Source of the DNA: Megalonaias nervosa
Lineage: Eukaryota > Mollusca > Bivalvia > Unionida > Unionidae
Direction of reading: 5' to 3'
NCBI GenBank assembly: GCA_016617855.1
Contig: JAECUM010003680.1
Span: 62,001-126,000, forward strand
DNA length: 64,000 bases
In this document: positions 1-10,638 of the stretch, in pieces
How the letters are laid out: each line of letters begins with the position of its first letter
Numbering within the stretch: the first letter of the stretch is position 1
Program-made: the position numbers and the translations under genes
The notes under the pieces: generated by a model
Databases searched by the model: none
Seen by the model: only the letters and a program-made list of their open reading frames with translations
Told to the model about the DNA's origin: nothing

Positions 1-760
1 AGGCATATTCCCAGCAGACTCAATATCTTGGCCAGCATTCTACCCAGAAGAGGTCAAGTCCTTCACACAGAGTGGTCTTTCCTTCAATCAGTCATGTGCA
101 TTATGGGGGAATCTGATTATCGACCTCTTTGCAGTGAGGTGGAATCACAAGCTACACACCTTTGTCTCTCCAGTTCCAGTCCCATAAGCTTGGGCTGTGG
201 ATGCACTGTCAATAATTTGGGAGGGGTTGTGGGCATTTGCCTCCCCTCTCGCAGTGATGAGACCAAAAATGATGTCAGAATGGCAAGATGATTCTGATAG
301 CCTCTCTCAGATGGGACAAGTCCTGGATTGCCAATCTACTTGTTGTAGCATAAGATATGATCAGATTGATTTCGGCCAACCGGAATCTTCTCCAGCAACC
401 ATGTTCATGCAAGATCCTGTATGCACTCTCAAGCACTACTTGAAACACACACAGACTAGTCATGACACATGCAAATGCATCTTCCTTCTGGTGTGAGCCG
501 GAACACAGGATATCACCTCTCAAGCCCTCATTTCTTGACGGAGTTGGTTTGTACACTTGGTATACTCTGATGTCTCACCAAATTGGAATCACCTCATGAA
601 GATTACTGCCCAGAAGCTTTGAGCCATCTCTGCAAGCCTCACCTTTGAATGCAACATTTCAGTCCAAGATATAACAGAAGCTGTTGGTTGGCATGCTGAG
701 TCAACTTTCTTGAGACTTCATCTCAGAGATTTAGCGTTGCAGAGGAAAACCATGAATCTG
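1..760 (+). mobile_element. Decayed DIRS-type retrotransposon, 3' coding part (copy 1)
   Basis: The plus-strand translation, in shifting frames, shows blocks typical of the end of a DIRS polyprotein and its recombinase. RRGQVLHTEW lies near 45-75, an IDLFAVRWNHKL-like block near 115-155, and VDALSIIWEGLWAF near 198-240. At about 628-745 the segment SVQDITEAVGWHAESTFLRL resembles the C-terminal part of a tyrosine recombinase (HxxR...Y family), as in DIRS and Ngaro elements. Stops and frameshifts break it, so it is a fossil. The element extends off the left edge of the window. The family call is by eye. Confidence 0.6.
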
Positions 761-1054
761 GTAGGTCCAGTGGCAGCAACAGAGACAGCTACCAGACCCT
801 TCTAGATCAGTCAACATAGCCTGATAATTTCCTTGGATTTGCCATTGAAATTTTGTAGGTAAGAAGATTTCATTATGCATCTTTGTAACCGTTTGTTAGG
901 GTCACAGGTCAAGTGACCCCAGGCTGTGTTGCTTATGTGATTAGGGGAATAGGTTATCGTTCAGTGGGGAATCCAGCTGTTGTTCCCTAGAAGGATTCCT
1001 GTGGTAGAGATTGGATGCTTAGCATCCCCTCTTCCAATAAATTATTCTCCTAAC

Positions 1055-1255
1055 ATAATGACATTGGGGAACATATTTGAAGGAGAAAACAAATTTTTAA
1101 GTAAATTATGTTTCCTCAAGAATACTTGCCCAATCACATCACTTAAAATCCCTCCCAACCACCCTGCCATGTGAGCATCTGCATTAGTATCTTGCTCAGC
1201 TAAAAACTAGTGACACCTGGTGGTGTCAAGGGAAAGTAATGTTCAAGAGTTATTG
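1055..1255. repeat. DIRS 3'-end-like repeat, paralogue of 3285-3480
   Basis: This stretch is clearly similar to 3285-3480. Both have a block near TTGCCCAATCACAT (or TTACCCAATCACAT), then AAAATCC(C)TCCCA, and a related tail ending TCAAGGGA. A related block in the same area recurs near 1345-1400. Both copies follow tyrosine-recombinase remnants, so they are probably the non-coding 3' ends of two related DIRS copies. Confidence 0.5.
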
Positions 1256-1513
1256 CCCTTTGTTTATTAAGCTAGAAAAAAAGACAATTTCCGTCTTTTA
1301 GTAGGGCTGGATTTGTGAGGTAGAAGGCTAATATTCCTAGTGTAATGTGATTGGGGAATGTATTCTTGGAGAAACATAATTTACTTAAAAATTGATTATT
1401 CTCAACATCTCACATTTTTCTCAGAAGTATACTTTGTCACAGATTTTTCTAAAAGCAACAAGATATCTATTTTCCATAATAACACTTGTGGAGGATGCCA
1501 GAATTGGTAAAAA

Positions 1514-1552
<39 letters not shown>
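1514..1552. repeat. (AAT)n microsatellite
   Basis: About 13 uninterrupted AAT/ATA units. Confidence 0.95.
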
Positions 1553-2182
1553 GATTTTATTTGTTCTTGATAAACTGTTGAGTTGATGTCTAATCTCACA
1601 CCGGCTCGAGATTTATTAAAATTTAGTTTTCATATTATGTACAATAAACAGGTTTCCTGCACTTTTTCCTCTGACTTATTGGCCCTAACTTAACTATCAA
1701 AAGGTACTGCTCCATGATATCAGACACATTCATGCATCATAATAGAATGCATATTGGTCATGATAATGGTTTATCAGACCTATTTTCCAGTTTTGACTTA
1801 AATACACCAAAATCTCTTGCATTGTTTCCTAAATGGCATCTGTCATGGGTGTTGACATAGTTCAGTTCAGTTAAGTTTAAACCTTTAGCCAGAACTTTGT
1901 TCATACTGCTATGATGTAGAATGTGTTTTCTGATAGTCTTAGCTTTGGTATGCTTTGTGAGTGAGTTGCATGTCCTTTCTGTGGACCCATGCTATCGCTA
2001 GTTCTTATCAGATGGTTCCATGATCCTAATGACAGAACCAAGTTTTGTAGCAAAGAACAGGTTGCTGTTAGTGAGCAATGAAAATGCGGTCATCCATACC
2101 CTCTTCTCCATTGTCGAGTCTTAAGAGGTGGCAATGAAGGACTGGCTTTGTGCTCTCAGACATTACTTGCATTAGATAAGAA

Positions 2183-2350
2183 GTTGTTGTTGTTGTTGTT
2201 GTTTTAGGGTTTAATGCCATTTTTCAGCACAAGATAGGCTATACATGGTGGCCAGTATCATTGGTGGAGGAAGAACTCAGGAAAATCCCGGAAAGAACCA
2301 CCGACCCACAAGAAACTACTGGCAAGCTTTCTCACGTACCCACATTGGAT
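2183..2350 (-). mobile_element. SINE-A copy, truncated, minus strand
   Basis: Reverse complement of the body and tail of the tRNA-Leu-like SINE seen complete at 14527, 15197 and 55105. It has the (GTT)n tail, the GGTTTAATGCCATTTTTCAGC segment, GTGGAGGAAGAA and ACCACCGACCCACAAG blocks. The tRNA head is missing. Confidence 0.75.
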
Positions 2351-2471
2351 AAGAAGTACTTTGGGGCCTTATAATAATTCTTTCTGCTGGTGAAGCCAGG
2401 GAAAGATAATATAACAATTCATGCCCTTGCTTCTTAAGAGATTATACATAATACATACTATGGGATCTCAA

Positions 2472-2787
2472 CCGCACCGGTGGCCTAGTGGTTAGAGTGT
2501 ACACCTTGGAAGTGGCGGGTCGTGGGATTGAACCCCAGCTGAGTCATACCAAAGACTTTTAAAAATGGTACTAACAGCTGCCTCACTCTGCACACAGCAT
2601 TAAGAGGATAGTGTTAGAGCTGGTCAGCCTGTCAGGATAATGTGACTGGGTGGGACATGATGCTACATATCTGCGGCATGATGCCCCAGTGCTAGACATC
2701 ACTGTAAACTGCCACACTGCAGATGTCGTAGCGATATGACTGAAAAATTGTTAAAGCTACATTAAAAATCCAAATCACGCTCACATG
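2472..2787 (+). mobile_element. SINE-B copy, tRNA-derived, with target-site duplication
   Basis: The head CCGGTGGCCTAGTGGTTAGA carries an A-box-like sequence, and GGGATTGAACCCC near 2524 is B-box-like, followed by a unique body. The insertion is flanked by direct repeats CTATGGGATCTCAA (2458-2471 and about 2788-2801), a textbook target-site duplication. It interrupts the second DIRS recombinase fragment. Confidence 0.75.
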
Positions 2788-2802
2788 CTATGGGATCTCA
2801 AC

Positions 2803-3170
2803 AAATTAGATATACCTCATGAAAATCTCAGCTCATGAAATCAGAGCTATCTCTGCAAGCCATTGTTTTCAAATTGTTTTGATCTGAGACAAAACATAAG
2901 CAATTGGCTGGCAGGTACAATTGACCTTCTCAAGCTTTTTTCTGTATGATCTAGCTTGCAGAGACAAGCATTGAATCTGGTATGTCTGGTAGCTGCAAGC
3001 CAGGACATCTTTAGACCTGCTGAAACATTACCTGAGGTTTACAGAATCACTTTCATTGGATTTACCTGGAATTTCACTTGGATAGGAAAAAGAGCCTTTT
3101 TGTTTCATTTTTCTTTTACAGGTATGTTTGTCAAGGCTTACTTGACTGTTGTGCTGGTATCATTTTAGGA
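2803..3170 (+). mobile_element. Decayed DIRS tyrosine recombinase fragment (copy 2)
   Basis: The plus-strand translation near 2825-2865 reads AHEIRAISAS, followed by diverged equivalents of the GW...TF...DLA block of copy 1, with stops. The downstream MxLV...A block also parallels copy 1 at 750-800. It is a second, independent remnant of the same family. Confidence 0.55.
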
Positions 3171-3284
3171 GTGTGGTTTATGCTCATATAGGGAACACTG
3201 TCTTTTCCTTTGAAGGGTAACCAGAGTTAAGGTAGATTGCTCTGCATTGCCTAGTGTAAATACCTTTTTTCTTGACAATAATGT

Positions 3285-3480
3285 AATCAGGGTATATATT
3301 CAGAGGAGAAAGCATATCTTCTGGTAAACTATATTTCTCAGAGAATATTTACCCAATCACATTACTATTAAAAATCCTCCCATAGCTCTGTTCGAATGTG
3401 ATTATCCTTATTGATGTATTGCTTAAGCTGAACTTGAGTAAACAATGATAGCCATGTAGTGGTGATCAAGGGAGGTATGT
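3285..3480. repeat. DIRS 3'-end-like repeat, paralogue of 1055-1255
   Basis: See 1055-1255. It contains TTACCCAATCACATTACTAT and the TGATCAAGGGAGG tail, about 120 bp past the copy-2 recombinase remnant. Confidence 0.5.
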
Positions 3481-4789
3481 GGTGAGTGTTTCTTCCTTTC
3501 ATCTATATTTTCAACAGATGGGAAAGAAGGCAATTTTCATCTATTTGTGATTACTGGATTTGAGAAGTAGTGGAGCTTCTTTTCTGTTAGATATTTTACT
3601 AAAAAGTAGCTTTCAACCCATATTGTCTTACAGTTGATAAACCAGTTCAAGTGCATGGGTTTAATATTAGTCTATAGTAATACTCTGTTACATCCAGAAT
3701 CATGTTATAATGAATAGCATTATAACCAGAGAGAGTTTTAACTCACAAAAGACATTCAAGATTGGATTTAACAGTTGGAAAAGCATTGAGCTGAGTGTGG
3801 AAAGCAAGTGTTTGGTGTTACTAAGTATCACACATTGATTTTGGCAGCTAAGGCCAGTTAAAATTGTTGATTAAAAAACAATCAATTTAGATCAGTAATG
3901 TATACATTTGGACTAGCTGAAGTTGTCATCGAGACTGTTCCTGATGACTACAGCTTGTGGGTAATGTCCTATAACATTGTATTCGCTTTCTCAACTTTTA
4001 GCTCAATATATATATGCTTTTCATTAAAATGAGATGAGAAGTACATAATCTGTTAGTGCTTAAAAAATCTTCACGTTATTACATTGGTGTGAGTCAGTAT
4101 ACAGCATTTTAATGAGTCTGTTTTGTGTACTCAGTGATAGAAAATTCTTGTAAATGTGATAGCCCCTGTTATACCTCCAACCACACCTCCCTTCCATCCC
4201 CCTCCCCAACACAGAGGGAGATATATTGATTTTTGTTCTCTCCATCAGTCACACTTTCTTGTAAGGAAGATAGTTGAAAAATTATTGAGCCAACCAGACC
4301 TAATTTAGTATTGAGATACCTTGAGTGGGTTCCAATACCTGGTCACACAGTTTCAAGACCTTGGCTTTATATTTCAATCTTTTTAAACACATTTTATCCA
4401 GCTTTTTATTTAGCTTTTTTAATGACAGACATAAGCATATTTAGGCAAAAATTACTTGAAGTGGACAAAATAAATTTGGTATATATATATATTGGTTTTA
4501 AGATTTAGATAACCTGAATAGATTTTTGGGTCATTTTTGCAATTGTGTATTGTTTTTGGTATGTAATTGTTTATGTTTTGGACACGTATGATTGACTGTG
4601 AACTTGTGAAACAGGTATCAGAGTTCATAACAGCTTGATCTGCTGATGCATATTTGGTGAGGGACATGCATTATTTGATCTCCATTTATTGTTTGCAATC
4701 CAACAAAATTTCTTTCTTTCATAAACTGCTAGAAACAAGGCAGCTGCTAATTATATCATAAGTATGAAAATGTCATATAGCATCCTCAA
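3481..4789. other. No gene recognised
   Basis: AT-rich sequence with short random ORFs only. A short (TA)n tract lies near 4480. No splice-bounded exon or known repeat was recognised. Confidence 0.5.
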
Positions 4790-4994
4790 GTACCATATAT
4801 ACATGCTTCTAAGTTGAGTCCAACTGCAAACTGTACAGACAGGTTTGCCATTGCATAATATGGTGGCAGATTTGGGTCTCTGCAGTTTGTTTGGAGTAAT
4901 TGGTAGAACACAGACCATAATATACCAGCACATTATGCAAATCAGGGTCATTGTTTTTGGTTGGGCTGAACTTGTACATAAGTATAGATGGTAC
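4790..4994. mobile_element. MITE-like element, copy 1
   Basis: The ends are inverted: GTACCATATATACATGCTTC at the left, and the reverse complement GTACCATCTATACTTATGTA at the right. An internal inverted repeat pairs the CAGACAGGTTTGCC region with GGCAGATTTGGGTCTCTGCA. The same organisation recurs at 7333-7543. No coding capacity; the 84- and 89-codon ORFs here are chance products of the hairpin. Confidence 0.6.
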
Positions 4995-5384
4995 TTATTC
5001 CACATGGATTTTTCACATGGGAGAGGGAGCAGAAATTATTTGATACCCCTTTCTGCACTTCTTGAAATCATTTCATCTCTGGCTAAGCTACATTTACTCA
5101 GATTGATAGAATGATTTAGCAGCTTTTGATGAATATATATATTTACAATATTTTGTCCAAATTTATTTTTCACTCAACATCTTTCATCTTTTCCGACTTG
5201 TTTAACTTGGAAGGATTTTAGAAATTTTCAATTTAATTTGCCATCTATAACTTTAGAATGACCTGGTGGATTTAAACTTTGCTGCAAATAATAATCTTAT
5301 GGCTAACAGCTGTTTTGTTCTTTCTTTTCTCAATGATATTTTCATAGTTACATTAATTTCGCTATGCCTTTTATGGGGAAGGGC
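4995..5384. other. No gene recognised
   Basis: AT-rich DNA; nothing recognised. Confidence 0.5.
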
Positions 5385-5948
5385 TCCTGTCATATTTAGA
5401 TAAGAATTGTTGTTCATTGGGTCTTAATTTTTCGGATTGGGGACAGTTCCTGTCTTTTTAGATAGGGATCACTGTTCATTGGGTCTTTAAATTTGTGGAT
5501 TTGTGGATTGGGGGAGGGTTCCTGTCATTTTTAGATAGGGATCATTGTTCATTGTGTCTTTGGGGGATGGTTCCTTTTGTTTTCAGATAGGGTCATTGTT
5601 CATTGTGTCTTTCGGGAGGGTTCCTGATGTTTTCAGATAGGGTCATTGTTCATTGGGTCTTTGGGGAGGGTTCCTGATGTTTTCAGATAGGGTCATTGTT
5701 CATTGGGTCTTTAAATTTGTGGATTTGTGGATTGGGGGAGGGTTCCTGTCATTTTTAGATAGGGATCATTGTTCATTATGTCTTTGGGGGAGGGTTCCTT
5801 TTGTTTTCAGATAGGGTCATTGTTCATTGGGTCTTTGGAGAGGGTTCCTGATGTTTTCAGTTAGGGTCATTGTTCATTGGGTCTTGTGGGAGAGTTCCTG
5901 ATGTTTTCAGATAGGGTCATTGTTCATTGGGTCTTTAAATTTGTGGAT
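5385..5948 (+). repeat. Minisatellite, about 55-60 bp unit
   Basis: About nine imperfect copies of a unit containing GGTTCCTGATGTTTTCAG, ATAGGGTCATTGTTCATTGG and GTCTTTGGGGA. Some copies carry an extra TTAAATTTGTGGATTTGTGG block, so the array has a higher-order structure. Confidence 0.9.
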
Positions 5949-6220
5949 TGTGGCAACCATGAAATCCAGAAATACTGATACCACATGAATAAAAATGAAT
6001 TTAGTGTATTTTATGTTCATTTTTGCCCAAAATTAGAACAAAATTTAGATATCCTATTGAAAATTTAGGAGGCCTTGGTAAGTTTTTTTAAATGAAGTAC
6101 GATAACAGTAAAGTAATTTAAACAGTAAAGTAATTTAAACATGAAGTCCTTATGGGCTCAGGAATGGTGAATAGGCCCAGTCTACACCCCAGTATGTCAG
6201 AAGAGGTGACTAATGGAGAG

Positions 6221-6345
6221 CGGAGCCATGGTAGCTAAGTGGTTAGCATGCCAGACTTGTGGTTATGGGTTCAAATCTTACCATCAGATCAGCCAAAGTC
6301 AGCTACCATTGTGTTCTTGGGCAAGGCACTTTACACCAATTGTTT
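6221..6345 (+). mobile_element. SINE-C fragment, tRNA head plus conserved core
   Basis: A tRNA-like head (GGTAGCTAAGTGGTTAGCAT, B-box GGGTTCAAATCTTACC) is followed by TTGTGTTCTTGGGCAAGGCA, a core motif widely shared by invertebrate SINEs. It resembles the head plus conserved central domain of molluscan tRNA SINEs. Confidence 0.65.
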
Positions 6346-7107
6346 TTGGCATTAAAAAATCTACATTTGTTGCTGTGTTGTAAAAACACCAGAACCAAAC
6401 ACCAATTCAGACATCAGTTACCCAATAATCAGCATTGTCCCAGTATGAAACATTTTCTTGTCTGTGACCTTAGAAAACTTGCTACAATCAAGAATTTACC
6501 CTCATCACTTTAAATTTATAAAGTAGTGTATCCTCTTTCTGTTTCAGGAAGCAGTGGTGGAAGTCTGTGACATCGTAAATCATTTTCAGTGAGTGTCTAT
6601 GAGAAGATTCATTCACTTTGCATTGCAAGGATTGACTTAAAAGAATGGACACAAAACAGCATCATTCTGTCATGATATCCACAACTTGGTGATTTTTGAT
6701 GTTCCACAGATCAGCTTGTCATAGTGTCCAGTTTTGTTTGAATTGTTCATGTGTAACAGCCTTATTGACATTTTCTTAAATGTGTCTGGTTTTTCAACAA
6801 GAAAACACAACTAGTTGTCATCTCAATGAATATTTTTTTAGCGAAACTTCACTTAGCCTGTCATTTACTTATATATAATGTAGATGATGAAAAGAGTAGA
6901 AAAGTAAACAACTGAGCTACATATGTATGAAATTAATTAATAAACTTTTGCCATTGTCCTAAAAGAGGTAGGCCATTAATGCTGGAATGTTGATTGTCTG
7001 TTTGCGTGAGCACTTGTATGTAAACCGTAGTCCAAAATGTAGGCCCATGGGACTTGTCAGTTATGATACCACTTTGATTGTGCATCTCGGAAGACTAAAG
7101 AATACTA

Positions 7108-7110
<3 letters not shown>

Positions 7111-7166
<56 letters not shown>
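7111..7166. repeat. (TA)n microsatellite
   Basis: About 28 TA units. The ORF running through it is an artefact. Confidence 0.95.
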
Positions 7167-7170
<4 letters not shown>

Positions 7171-7332
7171 TACTTTGATGTTTGCATGCATCTTACAATG
7201 CACTATATTTTCATGTTAAAAGTAGCTTACTGTTGCCTACATTTTAAAACTTCTGATTTTAATGTATTTTTATGATACAGATGTTTGAGTATATTTCTGA
7301 CTGCCTATTTTAACTTTTAAGGGGGATTTTTA

Positions 7333-7543
7333 ATGTATATACTTGCTTATAAGTCTAGTCCAGCTGCAGACTGCACAGACCCAGATCTGGCATCTCAACA
7401 TGCTCTGGCAGATCTGGGTCTGTGCAGTTTGTTAAGAGTAATCAGTAGAACAAACAACATTGACACTGATATGCAGTTGCATTAAGTGATGACAAGCTCA
7501 GGGTCTATGCTATTTCCAGTTGGAAGCTTGTATATATGGTACT
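7333..7543. mobile_element. MITE-like element, copy 2
   Basis: Homologous to 4790-4994. It has an internal near-perfect stem, CTGCACAGACCCAGATCTGG against CAGATCTGGGTCTGTGCAG, and the right end TTGTATATATGGTAC. Confidence 0.6.
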
Positions 7544-8183
7544 CATAAAATTACAGAAATACCAGCCAGTATAAAAAAATTCTTCCACATTTCTTCAAAG
7601 ACAGGATTATCACTATGAAAGGCAAATAAAATGGTGAGTCACATCATTTTTAATTAATTAGTCAAAATTGTTTTGAGACAAGTCCTTTGATTAACTTTTT
7701 TCATCAAGTTGTAAGAACGAACATAAATTTTTTATGCTGTTTGCTACTGCTGCTGACACGCTATCCTTGCCATATTCAATGACTGTTTGGTACTACAGTG
7801 GTCACCCTCTTATAAGGCCACCCCTTCTGCATCGGGAAGGTGGCCATATAAGATGGATGGCCTTTCCAGAGGGGAACTATATTTATGAGATGTATGTGTT
7901 TGTATATGTATGTTTATATATAGTAAGAAATCTATATAACTTAAAAGCAGTTAATATCTTCATTTAGAAGTTGTATTAATTATTAAAATGTTCTTCTTGT
8001 CTTAAAAACAGGCTTATTTCAAGGTAACGTAAATTAATAGTTCTTATTCTTAGGCATGAAATGTGAGTTGTGTATTGTTGGCACGTGCATTGCAAAACCA
8101 TTCAAAAATGTTATCTAAATTTGGTACATAGTTTTTTTTTTATTTAAAATAATTCTCTTTCCATTTACTCCAATTTCCCACTG

Positions 8184-8420
8184 CTACAGAATATTCTCGT
8201 GATCTGTTACGATGTTGTTTATTCGAGTCTTCCCAACATAAAATTTATCCTCAAGTGAGCTCTCCCCATTGTTGTCAAGTCGAAGAACTTTTACTTTTCC
8301 TTCTGGAGTATTTATTTCTCCATTTTGGTGATGACACTTTAAAGTTTTGTAACAATTTATTCCTCTGTTGCTAATTGTAGAGTATTGTAATTTAATTATA
8401 CAGACAAAACGTAGAGCAAA
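8184..8420 (-). CDS. Candidate terminal exon of an unrecognised gene
   Basis: A 78-codon open frame on the minus strand starts directly after a splice-acceptor-like AATTTAG and ends at TAG (8184-8186). The composition looks like real protein (segments TPEGKVKVLRLDNNGESS and DKFYVGKTRINN) rather than AT-rich noise. There is no start codon, so it would have to be an internal-to-terminal exon. I do not recognise the family. It does not join in phase to the candidate exon at 10519-10638 without an intermediate exon. It could be chance. Confidence 0.3.
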   Translation of the reverse strand, partial: FALRFVCIIKLQYSTISNRGINCYKTLKCHHQNGEINTPEGKVKVLRLDNNGESSLEDKFYVGKTRINNIVTDHENIL

Positions 8421-8699
8421 CTAAATTCCTTGTTTATCAAGGACATGATACATGTACTGTCACATGATTTTACAGTCTTTGTCTGGTATTCTGTTTTGTT
8501 CAAGGTTAATTCCTGTGTGTGTTAATCTACAAAATCTATATTAAGCCTATGCTGTCCATGTTATGATCTTAACAATTACGTCCAGTTGTAATAAAAAAAA
8601 ACCCCACAAAAAACCAAACCAGACAAAAATACCCCCCCCCCCAACTCAGTGAGACCCAAAACTCTATCAGAACATTGCTGACCCCCATTTACTTTAGAC

Positions 8700-8975
8700 A
8701 GCACTTCTTTGAGTAATGAAAACCTGACATTCGGAAACAGACATTGGGAAAGATAATCTGATTACTTACCTTACCATATGAATTAAATATTGGTTCTGGA
8801 CACATATTAGTAATCAAATATGGCCACTTGTGAGGGGTAAATTGTACATTTTTGCACTAATATGTTGTCCACTGGTGGCCTTTCTTGAGGTGTACTTTTG
8901 AACACAAACTTTTCGGTGCCAAGGGATTCTGGCGGTAAAAAGTGGGTGGCCTCTGGTCATTTGTGGCTGCTGGTA
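8700..8975. repeat. Dispersed repeat, paralogue of about 12450-12620
   Basis: Shared blocks include GTAAATTGnACA.TTTTG, AATATG.TG and AAGGGATTCTGGC, in the same order as near 12470-12620. The family is unknown. Poly-C at 8631-8641 precedes it. Confidence 0.45.
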
Positions 8976-10518
8976 AATTGTTATTTGAATTGTGTAAATT
9001 CATCTTTTTATACATATTTTGAATGAATAAAATGAACAGTCCAAGTCTGCAGACATCCCCCCTCCCCCAAGTCAGTAAATCATATCACATGTGCTTTGAT
9101 GTCATGAACAGAGCAAATTTGGCCTTGTTAAATCTGCATCAGGACACTGAAAAGTTTTGGCAAGTAATGTACATTAATGCTGACCCTGAAGTCTTTCACT
9201 GTTACATCTGAAATAGATTATTCTTAGCTGCCCATTGTATTCTGTGTTCATGATATTTGTGTTTGTTAGTGTGAGAGATGTGAGAAAGTGAGAGAAACAT
9301 GGGGTGGGTTGAGTGACTGAAATTGATGGTCTAATGAACTTAAAGCTTTGCTGACATATGTATCATACAGAGTTTCACACAAATGGGCATGTTGGACCTA
9401 TTTCCAGTTTTTCTTGACAATTTGTCTGATGCATTTAAAGACACTAACAATCCGTTTTCAACAAATTGTAGCCATTCATTGTTTAGAGCTATGGGCCCCC
9501 TGTTTTTATTTTTTAAATGATATGAACTGTTAATCCATTATGATAAAGGGCTGGTAAGGCAGATAGTTCAATTGAAGTGTACAAAAAATTTTCAGTATAA
9601 TCAGTTGTGTCTTATAATCAGTTGTCTTCTACAGAAAAGAAACATTAAATATAAAAAAGAGATTTCATTGTATTTGGAGTTAATAACCAGAACACTTCCA
9701 CTTGGATGGTGTTGAATACTTCTATGATTTAGAGATATAATTACACAGGCTCATTTCACTGACACAGATTGGAATGTAAGAGAAATCTAACGACTCTCAA
9801 AACATGGAGTTTGGCAACGTTCCTTCCACAGGCTTGTTTAGATTTGTTATTTTCATTGATGTAAATCTCCAATATATGTCCAGGAGAAATGTTGACATTT
9901 CACAATAGTTTGATTGTTCCGAGAATTCTCCTAACAAAAAGTATGACATAGTACTTTGAAGGAACAGCTGATGGATAAAATTGGCTTCATTTTAAAAAAA
10001 AAATATCATTATTTCTTCATCTTTGCAAACAAATACTTTTTTACTTCTTTCTTTCCTCTTTTCCAGTCTGCTAATATGAGAATTATCAATATGACTCATT
10101 TTCATTTAGGAAATTGATTAGCTTAAAGCTTGAGGAATTTCTTTACTGCCCACATATAGCGGATTCAAAAAAGAGGTAATATTTTTACATGACAGGGTTT
10201 TGAAATTTTGAAAGAAAAATAACGGAAAAACCCCAACCGAATCAAATACTTTATTATTTCTCAATTGCAATTACAGTAGATTCATGTTTTTTTCTCCAAA
10301 TATTGTGGTATAATGGGTCAGTTCCTGAACTGCACAGCTTACACAATACCATTCAGGTGTTATTTTTTGCTGTCATTTCACAAGTGGCAGATAAATGGAG
10401 AAAAAGCAACATTAGACCTCTAATGATCTGTACTAAAGTATGTTCAAGTTTTTGATTTGTATATTGATACCTCTTATATGCCAGTGCTGTAATGTTTCAT
10501 TACAATGTGTAGACTAAC
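8976..10518. other. No gene recognised
   Basis: AT-rich, with only short ORFs lacking recognisable domains or splice context. Confidence 0.5.
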
Positions 10519-10638
10519 CTGATGCTGCTTTCCAACCAGCACGACCTAGTTTTGTAACTTTTATTCCATTGTCAGGATCAACCACATTCATTCCTATATT
10601 TGTAGAGAGCTTCCAGCAAGGTGAGGTAGGAAGATGTA
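10519..10638 (-). CDS. Candidate internal exon of an unrecognised gene
   Basis: The minus strand has an acceptor-like TTTCACTTGCACAG, then 39 open codons (including NVVDPDNGIKVTKLGRAGW), then a donor-like GTTAGT. The composition is protein-like and both splice sites fit, but no family is recognised. It could belong to the same minus-strand gene as 8184-8420. Confidence 0.25.

Noticed and set aside
7734..7967. 77-codon plus-strand ORF next to a GGCCACC hairpin
   Set aside because: It overlaps a short inverted repeat and AT-rich DNA, has no domain, and its composition is not protein-like.
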